DNA of 64,000 nt from VRUE01 sp963764365 (GTDB taxonomy: Bacteria > Actinomycetota > Thermoleophilia > Solirubrobacterales > 70-9). Every line of letters begins with the position of its first letter. Positions within the stretch are counted from its first letter, which is position 1. The notes below the pieces were generated by a model. That model made no database searches. It saw only the letters and a list, made by a program, of their open reading frames with translations, and had not been told where the DNA came from. The stretch is taken from positions 186,001 through 250,000 of the forward strand of contig CAVXSI010000020.1 of NCBI GenBank assembly GCA_963764365.1, read 5' to 3'. Both the position numbers and the translations under genes were made by a program. Below, piece by piece: positions 1 to 9,059 of this stretch.

Positions 1-1
1 C

Positions 2-583
2 GAGGGCCACGAGGAGGTCGAAGGGACGACCGGCGAGGCGCCCGACAGCATCGTCCTCGTCCAGACCGCCGGCGAGGTCGCCGAGCTCGAGGTCCCCGAT
101 CCCGAGCGGCTCGCCTTCATCACCCAGACGACCCTCTCGGTCGACGAGACGGACGAGATCATCGCGGCCCTGCGGGCGCGGTTCCCCTCGATTGTCAGTC
201 CCAAGTCCGACGACATCTGTTACGCGACGACGAACCGCCAGATCGCCGTCAAGCAGCTGGCCCGCGAGTGCGACCTGGTGCTTGTGATCGGCTCGACCAA
301 CTCCTCCAACTCCAACCGCCTGGTCGAGGTCGCGCGCGAGCACGGCGCCGCCTCGCACCTGATCGACAACCACAGCCAGGTGCGGGAGGAGTGGCTCGGC
401 GGCGTCGAGACGATCGGGATCACCTCCGGGGCGAGCGCGCCGGAGGAGCTGGTGGAGCGGCTGGTCGAGTTCTTTCGGGAGCGGGGGGCGGGCGAGGTCT
501 CCGAGCTGCGGACCGTGCACGAGGACGTTCGGTTCATGCTGCCGAAGAAGATCCGCGAGGCGCGGGCCGCAGCTTCGGCGTAG
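2..583 (+). CDS. ispH: 4-hydroxy-3-methylbut-2-enyl diphosphate reductase, C-terminal part
   Basis: Last enzyme of the MEP isoprenoid pathway: it reduces HMBPP to IPP and DMAPP with a 4Fe-4S cluster in the cytoplasm. The frame is open from base 2, so the N-terminus lies outside the window and about 193 residues remain. Visible IspH signatures in order are GHEEVEGTTGEAP, TQTTLSVDET, DDICYATTNRQ (with a cluster cysteine, codon 218-220), GSTNSSNSNRL and ITSGASAPE. The protein ends normally after MLPKKIREA. A palindromic repeat begins within 20 bases of the stop codon. Assignment is secure; only the missing N-terminus, with the first cluster cysteine, is unseen. Confidence 0.96.
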   Translation, partial: EGHEEVEGTTGEAPDSIVLVQTAGEVAELEVPDPERLAFITQTTLSVDETDEIIAALRARFPSIVSPKSDDICYATTNRQIAVKQLARECDLVLVIGSTNSSNSNRLVEVAREHGAASHLIDNHSQVREEWLGGVETIGITSGASAPEELVERLVEFFRERGAGEVSELRTVHEDVRFMLPKKIREARAAASA

Positions 584-600
584 GGACGGGGCCGCCGTGG

Positions 601-743
601 CCGCGGGTCCTGTCGCCGGGGTGGGGTGCCCCTCCCGCTTGCTGGGTTTTTCGCCTTGCGCGTCGTCGCCCTCGCCGAGTGGTCTGTGCGAAAAACAGGA
701 CGCCGCTGCGCGGGAGGGGCACCCCACCCCGGCGCCACCCGCG
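601..743. repeat. Family B hairpin element, copy 1
   Basis: A 143-base palindromic element between ispH and the thioredoxin-like gene. The outer flank GCGGGTCCTGTCGCC and the inner block GCTGGGTTTTTCGCC are shared with copies at 46623 and 57993. Between them lies a stem (615-638 with 710-733) that is a perfect 24-bp inverted repeat with a sequence private to this copy. The inner GTTTTTCGC also pairs with GCGAAAAAC. GTCCTGT at 607-613 could alternatively pair with ACAGGAC at 695-701. On the minus strand it reads as an open frame containing RRPVFRTD and RKAKNPA, the same peptide that copy 3 contributes to a glycosyltransferase. Confidence 0.85.
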
Positions 744-758
744 GAGAAGCGTCTCCGC

Positions 759-1580
759 CTACGGGAGGCCGGCGGCGAAGCTGATGGACCAGATGCGTAG
801 GCCCGCGCTGGCGCTGAGGGTTAGCTGGTGTTGCTCGTGGCGTTCGTGCTCCACCAGGGGGTAGAGAGCTGGGGCTTCGATGAGAAGTGGGGGAAGCTCG
901 GTTCCGTCCAAGTTGACGTTGAGTTTGCCCTGGCCCTCGACGGTGGCGAAGGCTCCGCCGGCTTCGTAGGGGATCTCCAGACGGTCACCGTCTTCACCGG
1001 CTGCCCAGGGGTGCTCCCAGCTGCCGCCCGGGAAGATCTCCGCCGTCGGGGGCATGACCTTGGCGCCGGGGGCGTCGGTGGGGCGCAGGGGGTGCATCGG
1101 CTCGGGCAGGGGGCGGAGGGCGTCGGCTTCGCGCAGCTCGTCCTGGATCGCCTCCTCGGTGGCGCGGTATTCGCCCTCGCCGAAGTGGAACCAGGCGAGC
1201 GCTCCGCCGAGCTTCCAGAGGAAGAGGCTGGGCCAGCCCTCGCAGCCGTAGGCGTGCCAGAGGCGGCGGTCGGCGTCGATCGCGACCGGGAAGTCGACCT
1301 TGAGCCGCTCGAGCCCGGCGGCGACCGCCTCGCCGTCGGCGCCGAAGGGGAAGCGCGGCGCCTGTACGCCGATCGTCGTCAGGCCGCGGTCGCCGTAGCG
1401 GCGCGCCCACTCGGCGACGTAGGGGAGCGTGCGGACGCTGTTCAGCTGGGCGAAGTCGAGGAAGTGGACGAGGACCGGTCCGCCCGCGGCCGCCACCGGC
1501 ATCGACTTCGGCGCCTCGCCGATCCACTCGATCTCCTCGGGCAGGTCCGGGGCGGCGATGTTGTCGCGGTCGGGGCGCAT
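759..1580 (-). CDS. Thioredoxin-fold protein resembling the DipZ C-terminal region, CxxC lost
   Basis: 273 residues. Residues about 35-150 read as a redoxin/TlpA-like domain; VLVHFLDFAQLNSVRTLPYV aligns with the DipZ-type pattern in which a CINC motif precedes RTLPYV. Here the two redox cysteines are Q45 and S48, so ordinary disulfide exchange is unlikely. GVQAPRFPF and GCEGWPSLFLW are further family-like blocks. Residues about 170-273 resemble the beta-rich C-terminal module seen after such domains. No signal peptide or membrane segment is visible, so it is probably cytoplasmic. It is transcribed convergently with ispH and divergently from the next gene. A binding or scaffold role is possible; no function can be assigned. 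Confidence 0.7.
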   Translation of the reverse strand: MRPDRDNIAAPDLPEEIEWIGEAPKSMPVAAAGGPVLVHFLDFAQLNSVRTLPYVAEWARRYGDRGLTTIGVQAPRFPFGADGEAVAAGLERLKVDFPVAIDADRRLWHAYGCEGWPSLFLWKLGGALAWFHFGEGEYRATEEAIQDELREADALRPLPEPMHPLRPTDAPGAKVMPPTAEIFPGGSWEHPWAAGEDGDRLEIPYEAGGAFATVEGQGKLNVNLDGTELPPLLIEAPALYPLVEHERHEQHQLTLSASAGLRIWSISFAAGLP

Positions 1581-1617
1581 CGGCGGCGGCGGACGTTATC
1601 CTGGCCGCGCGATATAG

Positions 1618-1670
1618 ACGTGCCGGGAGTTAGCCACCGTATTGGGCGGTCAATCGACGGCGCGTCCCGG
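1618..1670. repeat. Family C palindrome, copy 1 (diverged)
   Basis: GACGTGCCGG, then a variable spacer, then TTGGGCGGTCAATCGACGGC and GCGTCC. The same arrangement occurs at 19276 and 38173 (GACGTGCCG, TATCCCCCATAGTGGGCGGC, GAATC, CGGCACGTC). The ends form an inverted repeat. This copy is the most diverged and lies between two divergently transcribed genes, just upstream of the ribosome binding site at 1686. Confidence 0.7.
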
Positions 1671-1697
1671 AAAACCGGCGAATCGAGGAGGCCCGCA

Positions 1698-2327
1698 GTG
1701 AGCAACGACGTCTGGCAGAGGATCGAGCAGGCTCGCGAGCGCTGGAACGTGCTCGAGCACCCCTTCTACCAGCGCTGGTCCGCCGGCGAGCTGAGCCGCG
1801 AGGAGCTGGCCGCCTACTCGGGCCAGTACCGCCACGCGACCGCGGCGATCGCCGATCTCAGTGCCGCCGTCGCCGAGTCCGCCCCGCAGGCGGACCGCGC
1901 CGAGCTGCGCCGCCACGCCGAGGAGGAGCACGCGCATGTCGCGATCTGGGACGGCTTCGTCGAGGCGGTCGGGGGCGAGACCGCGGCCGCCCCGAACCCG
2001 CAGACCGCGGCCTGCGTCGAGACCTGGACCGCCGGGGACGACCGCCTCGCGCAGCTCGTCCGCCTCTATGCGATCGAGAGCGGCCAGCCGGCGATCTCCC
2101 GGACCAAGCGCCTCGGCCTCGCTGAGCACTACGGGATCGGCGACGGCCCCGGCAACGAGTACTTCCGCGTCCACGAGACGGCCGACGTCGAGCACGCCGC
2201 CGAGGGCCGCTCGCTGATCGAGGCGCACCTCGACGGCGCCGACCCCGACGCCCTGGTCGCCGCCGCCGAGTCGGCCTTCGAGGCCAACTGGCGCCTGCTC
2301 GACGGGGTCGACGCCGCCGCGGCCTGA
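1698..2327 (+). CDS. CADD/TenA-like di-iron redox protein (heme-oxygenase-like fold)
   Basis: 209 residues from GTG 1698, preceded by GAGGAG about eight bases upstream. All-helical heme-oxygenase-like family (TenA_E/PqqC/CADD). H73, E127, H159, D163 and H166 fall at the spacing of the Chlamydia CADD iron ligands His88, Glu142, His174, Asp178 and His181, with an acidic residue at 66 or 69 for the remaining Glu. This supports a non-heme di-iron oxidase rather than a thiaminase. CADD itself works in p-aminobenzoate synthesis, but no folate genes lie nearby, so the substrate stays open. The open frame continues far upstream without family sequence; the internal GTG with a Shine-Dalgarno is the better start. 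Confidence 0.75.
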   Translation: MSNDVWQRIEQARERWNVLEHPFYQRWSAGELSREELAAYSGQYRHATAAIADLSAAVAESAPQADRAELRRHAEEEHAHVAIWDGFVEAVGGETAAAPNPQTAACVETWTAGDDRLAQLVRLYAIESGQPAISRTKRLGLAEHYGIGDGPGNEYFRVHETADVEHAAEGRSLIEAHLDGADPDALVAAAESAFEANWRLLDGVDAAAA

Positions 2328-2470
2328 AGGCTCCGACCGGCGGATTCTGCGGGTGAATCCGTCCTGAAATTCATGGTTTTCTACCGATGCTCGGCGGCTT
2401 CGCGATTGGTTCACTGCGGCAGAGGTTGCGAATCGTAGATCGGTCTCCGATCTCCCTCTCCCTATAAGCA

Positions 2471-2510
2471 CTGGGGCCGCCGGCAAACTCAGCCACGCCG
2501 GCGGCCCCAG
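2471..2510. terminator. Bidirectional hairpin between convergent genes
   Basis: A perfect 14-bp GC-rich stem (2471-2484 with 2497-2510) and a 12-base loop lie between the CADD-like gene and the end of sufD. Only a weak T-rich stretch follows (CTGCGTCTTT), so it is terminator-like rather than a canonical Rho-independent site. Confidence 0.65.
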
Positions 2511-2546
2511 CTGCGTCTTTAAACCTTTGAGACGGGCGGTTCCCGG

Positions 2547-3653
2547 TCAGAGGATCTCGGCGAGCCGCGCCGCCAGCGCCGCCGAGACCTCGTCGCGCAC
2601 CGGGCCCTCGGCGAGCCGCTCGACCAGCGACTCGAGGAAGCCCTCGACGATGAGCTGCTTCGCCGCCGCCGGGTCGAGGCCGCGCGAGGTCAGGTAGAAG
2701 AGCTGCTCGCGGTCGATCTGGGCGATCGCCGCGGCGTGGGTGCAGCGGACGTCGTCGGCCTCGATCTCGAGGCCCGGGATCGCGTCGGCGTGGGCGTCGG
2801 GGGAGAGCAGCAGGTTGCGGCTCTCCTGGAAGGCGTCGGTCCCCTGGGCGCCCGGGTCGACCCGGATCATCCCCCGCCAGACGGCCGTGGCGCCGGCCGC
2901 CAGCACGCCGCGGAAGGCGAGGTCGGAGAAGGTGTTCGGCGCCGAGTGCTCCTGGGTCGTGTCGTAAGTCGAGGTGCTGGCCGGGGCCGCCGGCGTAGCC
3001 GCCGGTCACCCGCGCCTCCGAGCCGGGGCCGGCCAGCCTGGTCTCCATCCGCACCTTGCCGCGGCCCGAGCCGAAGCCGAGCGCGGTCCAGTCGAGCCGG
3101 CCGTCGCGCTCGACCTCGGCGCGCTGGCTGGAGAAGATCCAGGCCCGCTCGGAGATGTCCTGGGTGGCGACGTAGCGCAGCGTCGCCGCCTGGCCGACGT
3201 GCAGCTCGACCACCGAGTTCAGCAGCGCGTCGGTCTCGTCGCCGGCCGAGGAGCCAGTGCTCCCAGACCTCCGCCTCGGCGCCCTCCTCGAGCACGACCA
3301 GCGTGCGCCAGGCGACCGCCGCGCCGTCGCTCGTCGAGCGGCAGCTCGATCCGGATCGGCTCGGCGACCTGACCCCGGCCGGCACGTGGACCAGCACGCC
3401 GTCGCGCCACGCCCGCCTCGTTGCGGGCGACGAACGGGTCCTCGCTCGGCGCCAGCGCGCCCAGCCGGTCGGCGACCAGCGCCGGGTGCGAGTCGACCGC
3501 CTCGGCCAGCGGCAGCACCGTCGCCCCCTCCGCCGCCCCGAGCGAGGCGGCCGGCGGGGGCTGGGCGCGTAGGCGTCGAGGTCGAGGTCGGAGAGGTCGG
3601 TGAATTCCCACCCCTTCGCCTTCTGGTCGGGAAGGGGTGGGAGGGTGGCAAGC

Positions 3654-3661
<8 letters not shown>
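2547..3661 (-). CDS. sufD: Fe-S cluster assembly scaffold protein SufD (frame interrupted)
   Basis: Partner of SufB in the SufBC2D scaffold. It starts at TTG 3661 overlapping the sufB stop by eight bases, so it is translationally coupled. About 370 residues can be followed across all three frames: MAELATLPPLPDQKAKGWEF, then ATVLPLAEAVDSHPALVADR, then DGVLVHVPAGV, QVAEPIRIELPL, WRTLVVLEEGAEAEVWEHWL, DISERAWIFSSQ and finally EADDVRCTHAAAIAQIDREQ. About six frame changes are needed (near 3565, 3415, 3375, 3330, 3250 and 2965). The order and content match SufD throughout, so base-level errors are likelier than true decay, although sufB next door is clean. Confidence 0.85.
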
Positions 3662-5087
<1,426 letters not shown>

Positions 5088-5089
5088 GT

Positions 5090-5353
5090 TCAGACCTCCA
5101 AGACGATGGTGTCGTCCACGACGGCCGTCGCGAACGTCCGCACCGGAGCATAGGCGGGCAGGGTCTTCGGCCTGCCGGTGGTCAGGTCGAAGAGCGAGCC
5201 GTGACGCGGGCACTCGACCGTGCAGGCGGCGGTGTCGAACTCGCCCTCGGCGAGCGGCCCGTCGTCGTGCGAGCAGCGGTCCTCGATCGCGTACAGCGTC
5301 CCGTCGCAGTTGAAGACGCCGATCTTCGTCCCCTCGTGCTCGACCAGGCGCAT
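5090..5353 (-). CDS. Rieske-type [2Fe-2S] ferredoxin of the suf operon
   Basis: At least 87 residues. The Rieske ligands are C27-S-H29 (CSHDDGPLAEG) and C48-P-R-H51 (CPRHGSLFD), as in bacterial non-heme oxygenase ferredoxins. The usual N-terminal VCPLAELPPG sits immediately upstream in the same frame (to about 5388) but has no start codon there. The nearest ATG (5418, reading MSDTTGTPP) is in another frame, so one base error probably separates the true start from this frame. The gene is first in the operon with sufB and sufD and may deliver electrons for assembly. Such a gene in this position is common in actinobacterial suf loci. Confidence 0.85.
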   Translation of the reverse strand: MRLVEHEGTKIGVFNCDGTLYAIEDRCSHDDGPLAEGEFDTAACTVECPRHGSLFDLTTGRPKTLPAYAPVRTFATAVVDDTIVLEV

Positions 5354-5460
5354 CGCGCCGGGCGGCAGCTCGGCGAGCGGGCAGACGGGTATGGTGGTGT
5401 TCCAGTGGTGTCGCTCATCAGGGCTCGCCTTCTCCGCCAGCTCAGTGCGGGTTGAGACTT

Positions 5461-5480
5461 AATCCTACTTCCACGGTCGG
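5461..5480 (-). promoter_or_regulatory. Predicted SufR operator/promoter of ferredoxin-sufB-sufD
   Basis: Plus strand AATCCTAC, five bases, CGGTCGG. The same 15 defined bases with the same spacing occur at 11665 in front of sufR-sufC-sufS-sufU. Read on the minus strand this gives CCGACCG-N5-TAGGATT, in which TAGGAT fits the TANNNT -10 box used across the window. A repressor bound here would cover the promoter. Confidence 0.7.
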
Positions 5481-5573
5481 ATTTTAGCGGCCGCGGCCGG
5501 GTAACGAGGCCTTGACCACGGTCGGTCCGGGGATGAGAGGATCGGTGTCGACCTTCGACGATTGGAGAGCGAG

Positions 5574-6356
5574 ATGAGCGAGAGGACGAGCTACGCGCCG
5601 GGAACCCCGTGCTGGATCGACCTCGGCACCCCCGACCAGGACGCCGCCGCCGAGTTCTACGGCCCTCTGTTCGGCTGGAGCGTCGAGGAGGACGAGAACG
5701 CCGAGCAGACCGGCGGCTACAGGGTGGCGACGCTGCGCGGCCAGGCGGTCGGCGGCGTGATGAAGCTGATGCAGGAGGGGCAGCCGCCTGCCTGGTCGAG
5801 CTACATCTGCGTCGAGGATGCAGACGCGACCGTGGCCAAGGCCAAAGAGGCGGGCGGCACGGTGATGGTCGAGCCGATGGACGTCCTCGATTACGGCCGG
5901 ATGGCGTTCCTGGTCGACCCCACCGGAGCCGCGATCGGCCTCTGGCAGCCCGGCCGCAACATCGGCGCCGGAGTGGTCAACGAGCCGGGCGCGCTCTCCT
6001 GGAACGAGCTCGAGACCCGCGACCCCGAGGCCGCCAAGGCGTTCTACGGCGCCGTCTTCGACTGGAGCTTCGAGGACCACGAGATGCCGGGGATGGGCAC
6101 CTACACCGAGTGGAAGCTCGGCGAGAGCTCGATCGGCGGGATGGCGGACATCCGCGGCCGCGTGCCCGACGAGGTGCCGGCGCACTGGATGGTCTACTTC
6201 GCCGTCGAGGACACCGACGCGGCGGTCGAGCAGATCGAGGCCGGCGGCGGCGAGGTCCGCTTCGGCCCGGTCGACATCCCGGCCGGCCGCTTCGCGATGG
6301 CCGCCGACCCGTTCGGCGCCGCGTTCGCCGTGATCAAGCTGGCCGAAACCGCGTAG
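5574..6356 (+). CDS. VOC family protein with two glyoxalase-like domains
   Basis: 260 residues from ATG 5574 (GGAG about eight bases upstream). Two vicinal-oxygen-chelate domains, roughly residues 8-125 and 135-258, each open with the family pattern: CWIDLGTPDQDAAAEFYGPLFGW and then WNELETRDPEAAKAFYGAVF. Members resemble the actinobacterial CFP30B/hydroxylase-annotated VOC proteins; metal-binding enzymes and drug-binding proteins both occur in the group, so the substrate is unknown. It lies alone on the plus strand between the two suf operons. Confidence 0.85.
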   Translation: MSERTSYAPGTPCWIDLGTPDQDAAAEFYGPLFGWSVEEDENAEQTGGYRVATLRGQAVGGVMKLMQEGQPPAWSSYICVEDADATVAKAKEAGGTVMVEPMDVLDYGRMAFLVDPTGAAIGLWQPGRNIGAGVVNEPGALSWNELETRDPEAAKAFYGAVFDWSFEDHEMPGMGTYTEWKLGESSIGGMADIRGRVPDEVPAHWMVYFAVEDTDAAVEQIEAGGGEVRFGPVDIPAGRFAMAADPFGAAFAVIKLAETA

Positions 6357-6399
6357 CGGGCGGGGCGGAGGCCCGGCGCGGGGTCTAGGCTTCCGCGCC

Positions 6400-8568
6400 G
6401 TGAGGCGCATGTTCCAGCGCTCTGTCGCGGCGGTCACCGGTCCCCGCGGGCGCTGGGCGGCGCTGGTCGCCTGGGTCGCGCTCGGGCTGGCGGGCTACTT
6501 CGCGCACGCGCATCTCGGCGACGTGACCGCCGCCGGGCAGTCGAGCTTCCTGCCCTCGAACTCCGAATCGACCCGGGTGGTCGACGCGCTCCAGCGCAAC
6601 TACCGGGGCGGCGACGACGTACCGGTCCTGATCGTCTTCGACCGCCGCGGCGGGCTCAGCGAAGCCGACCTGAACACGATCGGGGGTCTGGGCAACGGGC
6701 TCGAACGGATCGGCCTGACCGGGGCGACGCCCGTCTTCGCCCCCTACTCCGGCGCGACCGACCAACCCCTGGGCAGGCTGGCGACCGTCGCCCAGGGCGT
6801 CGGCCCGGTCTCCCGCGACGGCGAAGCGGCGCTGGTCGCGCTGGCGCTGAACGCGAACGACCGCGGCGCCGTGATCGGCGGTGTGCGCAAGATCCGCGCC
6901 TACCTGGCGCGGCACCGCACGCCCGGCCTGCGCTCCTACGTGACCGGGCCGGCCGGGATCGCCGCCGACCTCGGGCGGGTCGCCGAAGACGCCGGCCAGA
7001 CGCTGCTGATCGCGACCCTCTCGCTGGTCCTGCTGCTTCTCCTGCTGGTCTACCGGGCGCCGATCCTCGCCCTGCTGCCGCTGCTCGCGGTCGGCGCCGC
7101 CTACCTGGTCGCCTGCGGGGTCGTCTACCTGCTGATCGAGGCGGGCCTGATCACCGTCAACACCGAGGGCACGCTGCTGCTGCTCGTCCTCGTCTTCGGC
7201 GCCGGCACCGACTACTCGCTGCTGCTGGTCCACCGCTACCGCGAGGAGCTGGGCGGAGGGCGGTCGCGGACGAGGCGCTGCCGGCCGCGCTGAGCGAGAG
7301 CGCCCCCGCCCTCGCCGCCTCGGCGGGGACGGTGATCGCCGCGATGCTCGTCCTGCTGCTGGCCGAACTGCAGTCGACCCACTGGCTCGGGCCGGTGCTC
7401 GCGGTTGGCGTCGCGACGATGCTGCTGGCGGCGTTCACGCTGCTGCCGGCGCTGCTCGCCCTGCTCGGCGAGCGCGCCTTCTGGCCCGCCCGTCCAGCCT
7501 CCGCTGTTCCCTTGCCCGCGATAGCGAGGCAAGGGAACAGCGGAGCCGGGGCGATGCGCGCCCATGAGCCAGACCGTCGCTGGGCCGCTGTCGCCGGGCT
7601 GGTGCGGAGGCGGCCGCGTTCGATCGTGGTGACGGTGCTGGCGCTGCTGCTGGTGCTCGCGCTCGGCAACCTCTCGCACCATGGGACGATCGGCTTCGGG
7701 CAGGGGGAGATCGGGCCGACCGAATCGAGCCGCGGCAACGAAGTCCTCGGCGAGCACTTCCCGCCCGGCCTCGGCTCGCCGCTGACCGCGGTCGTCCACG
7801 TCGACGAAGTCGAGCCGGCCCTGGGCGGGCTGAAGCAACTCGACGAGGTCAAGCTGACCGTGCCGGTGCCGCCATCGCCGGGCTCCGACAAGGCAGTGCT
7901 GACGATCGTCCTGCGCGGCGACCCGTACTCCGGCGCGGCGACCGAAGCGGTCGAGACGATCCGCGACAAGCTCGACGCAGTCGCGCCGAGCGCGCTGCTC
8001 GGCGGCATCCCGGCCGAGAACCTCGATGTCGAGCAGGCCAACGCCCGCGACACCGGGTTGATCGTCCCGCTCGTCCTCCTCGTCGTCGCGCCTGATCCTG
8101 ATCGTGGTCCTGCGCGCCCTGGTCGCCCCGGCCTACCTGATCGCCACCGTGGTCGCCTCCTTCGCGGCGACGCTCGGCCTCGTCACCTTCGCCTTCTCGA
8201 CCTGGTCGGCTCCGGCGGGATCGCCTTCAACCTGGTGCTGATCGCCTTCATCTTCCTCGTCGCGCTCGGCGTCGACTACAACATCTTCCTGATGGCGCGG
8301 GCGCGCGAGGAGGCGCGCCGGCACGGCACCCGCGAGGGGGTCCTGGTCGCGCTGCGAGAACACCGGCGCCGTCGTCACCGGCGCCGGCCTGGTCCTCGCC
8401 GGCACCTTCGCGACGCTGACGCTGCTGCCGCTGGAAGGGCTGGTGCAGATCGGCGCCGCGGTCGCCGTCGGCGTCCTGCTCGACACCTTCGTCGTGCGGG
8501 CGCTGCTGATCCCGGCGATCACCTACCTGCTTGGCGAGCGCGCCTGGTGGCCCGGCGGGCTCAGTTGA
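6400..8568 (+). CDS. MMPL/RND-family membrane transporter (frame interrupted)
   Basis: About 720 residues when followed across frames. N-terminal membrane helix (residues 15-35), a periplasmic loop, then a helix bundle with VFGAGTDYSLLLVHRYREEL, a second loop, and a second bundle with ALGVDYNIFLMARAREEARR; both GxDY segments are MMPL hallmarks. The family exports lipids or drugs. Frame changes are needed near 7255, 8090, 8215 and 8357, and the protein ends at TGA 8566-8568. TAGGCT at 6386 lies eight bases before GTG 6400, suggesting a leaderless start; ATG 6409 is an alternative. A perfect palindrome sits in frame at 7498-7547, between the two halves. Confidence 0.85.
7498..7547. repeat. Family E palindrome inside the MMPL gene
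   Basis: CTCCGCTGTTCCCTTGCC, an 11-base loop, and its exact 18-base inverse complement. It is read in frame as RPASAVPLPAIARQGNSGAG between the first helix bundle (ending FWPAR) and the second half of the transporter. A diverged relative lies at 29927-29977 between tldD and tldE. Confidence 0.8.
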
Positions 8569-8586
8569 ACGTATAGACCCCAAAAT

Positions 8587-8601
8587 GCCGCAAGACGCGG
8601 C
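8587..8601. terminator. Short hairpin between convergent MMPL and sufU genes
   Basis: GCCGC, five bases, GCGGC in the 48-base gap between the MMPL stop and the sufU stop. No T-tract follows; its terminator role is inferred from position only. Confidence 0.35.
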
Positions 8602-8616
8602 GCGAGGCCTATGACT

Positions 8617-9050
8617 CTATGGGCCGAGGTCGGCGGCCGCCTCCGTGGGGTCGCCGGTCTCGCCCTCGTCCTCCCATTCGGCCGGCTGGCCGAGGCTGGC
8701 GCTCTTGACCACCTTGAGGCCGAGCATCGCGCACTTCATCCGCGTCGCCGAGATCTCGATCCCGAGCAGGTCGAGGACGACCTCCTTCGGCATCGCAGCA
8801 GCTCCTCGCGGCTCTTGCCGACCAGCTCGTCGGTCAGCAGCGAGGTCGCCGCGGTCGAGATCGCGCAGCCCTGCCCCTCGAAGGCGACCTCCGCGACCCT
8901 GCCCTCGTCGTCGAGCCGGATCGTCACGTGCTGCTCGTCGCCGCAGAACGGGTTGGTGTCCTCGAACTCGAGGTCGGGATTCTCGACCCGGCCGAAGTTG
9001 TGCGGCCGCTTGTAGTGCTCGAGGATCTGCTCGCTGTACAGCTCGTCCAT
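8617..9050 (-). CDS. sufU: SufU-type Fe-S scaffold / sulfur acceptor (one frameshift)
   Basis: About 145 residues. MDELYSEQILEHYKRPHNFG and NPFCGDEQ open the protein; C36, D38 and C62 (GQGCAIS) are zinc/sulfur ligands of SufU, and the third cysteine lies in SATRMKCAMLGLK after a frame change near 8800. The 18-20 residue insert between the last two cysteines that separates SufU from IscU is consistent with PKEVVLDLLGIEI. SufU takes the persulfide from SufS and passes it to SufB. It is last in the sufR-sufC-sufS-sufU operon. Confidence 0.88.
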
Positions 9051-9059
9051 GCTGCGAGG

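Noticed and set aside
601..743. Family B or A copies as CRISPR repeats
   Set aside because: Copies are kilobases apart, not regularly spaced, and no cas genes are present.
828..1697. Long N-terminal continuation of the CADD-like gene
   Set aside because: It is antisense to the thioredoxin-like gene and has no family similarity; the internal GTG with GAGGAG upstream fits the protein family length.
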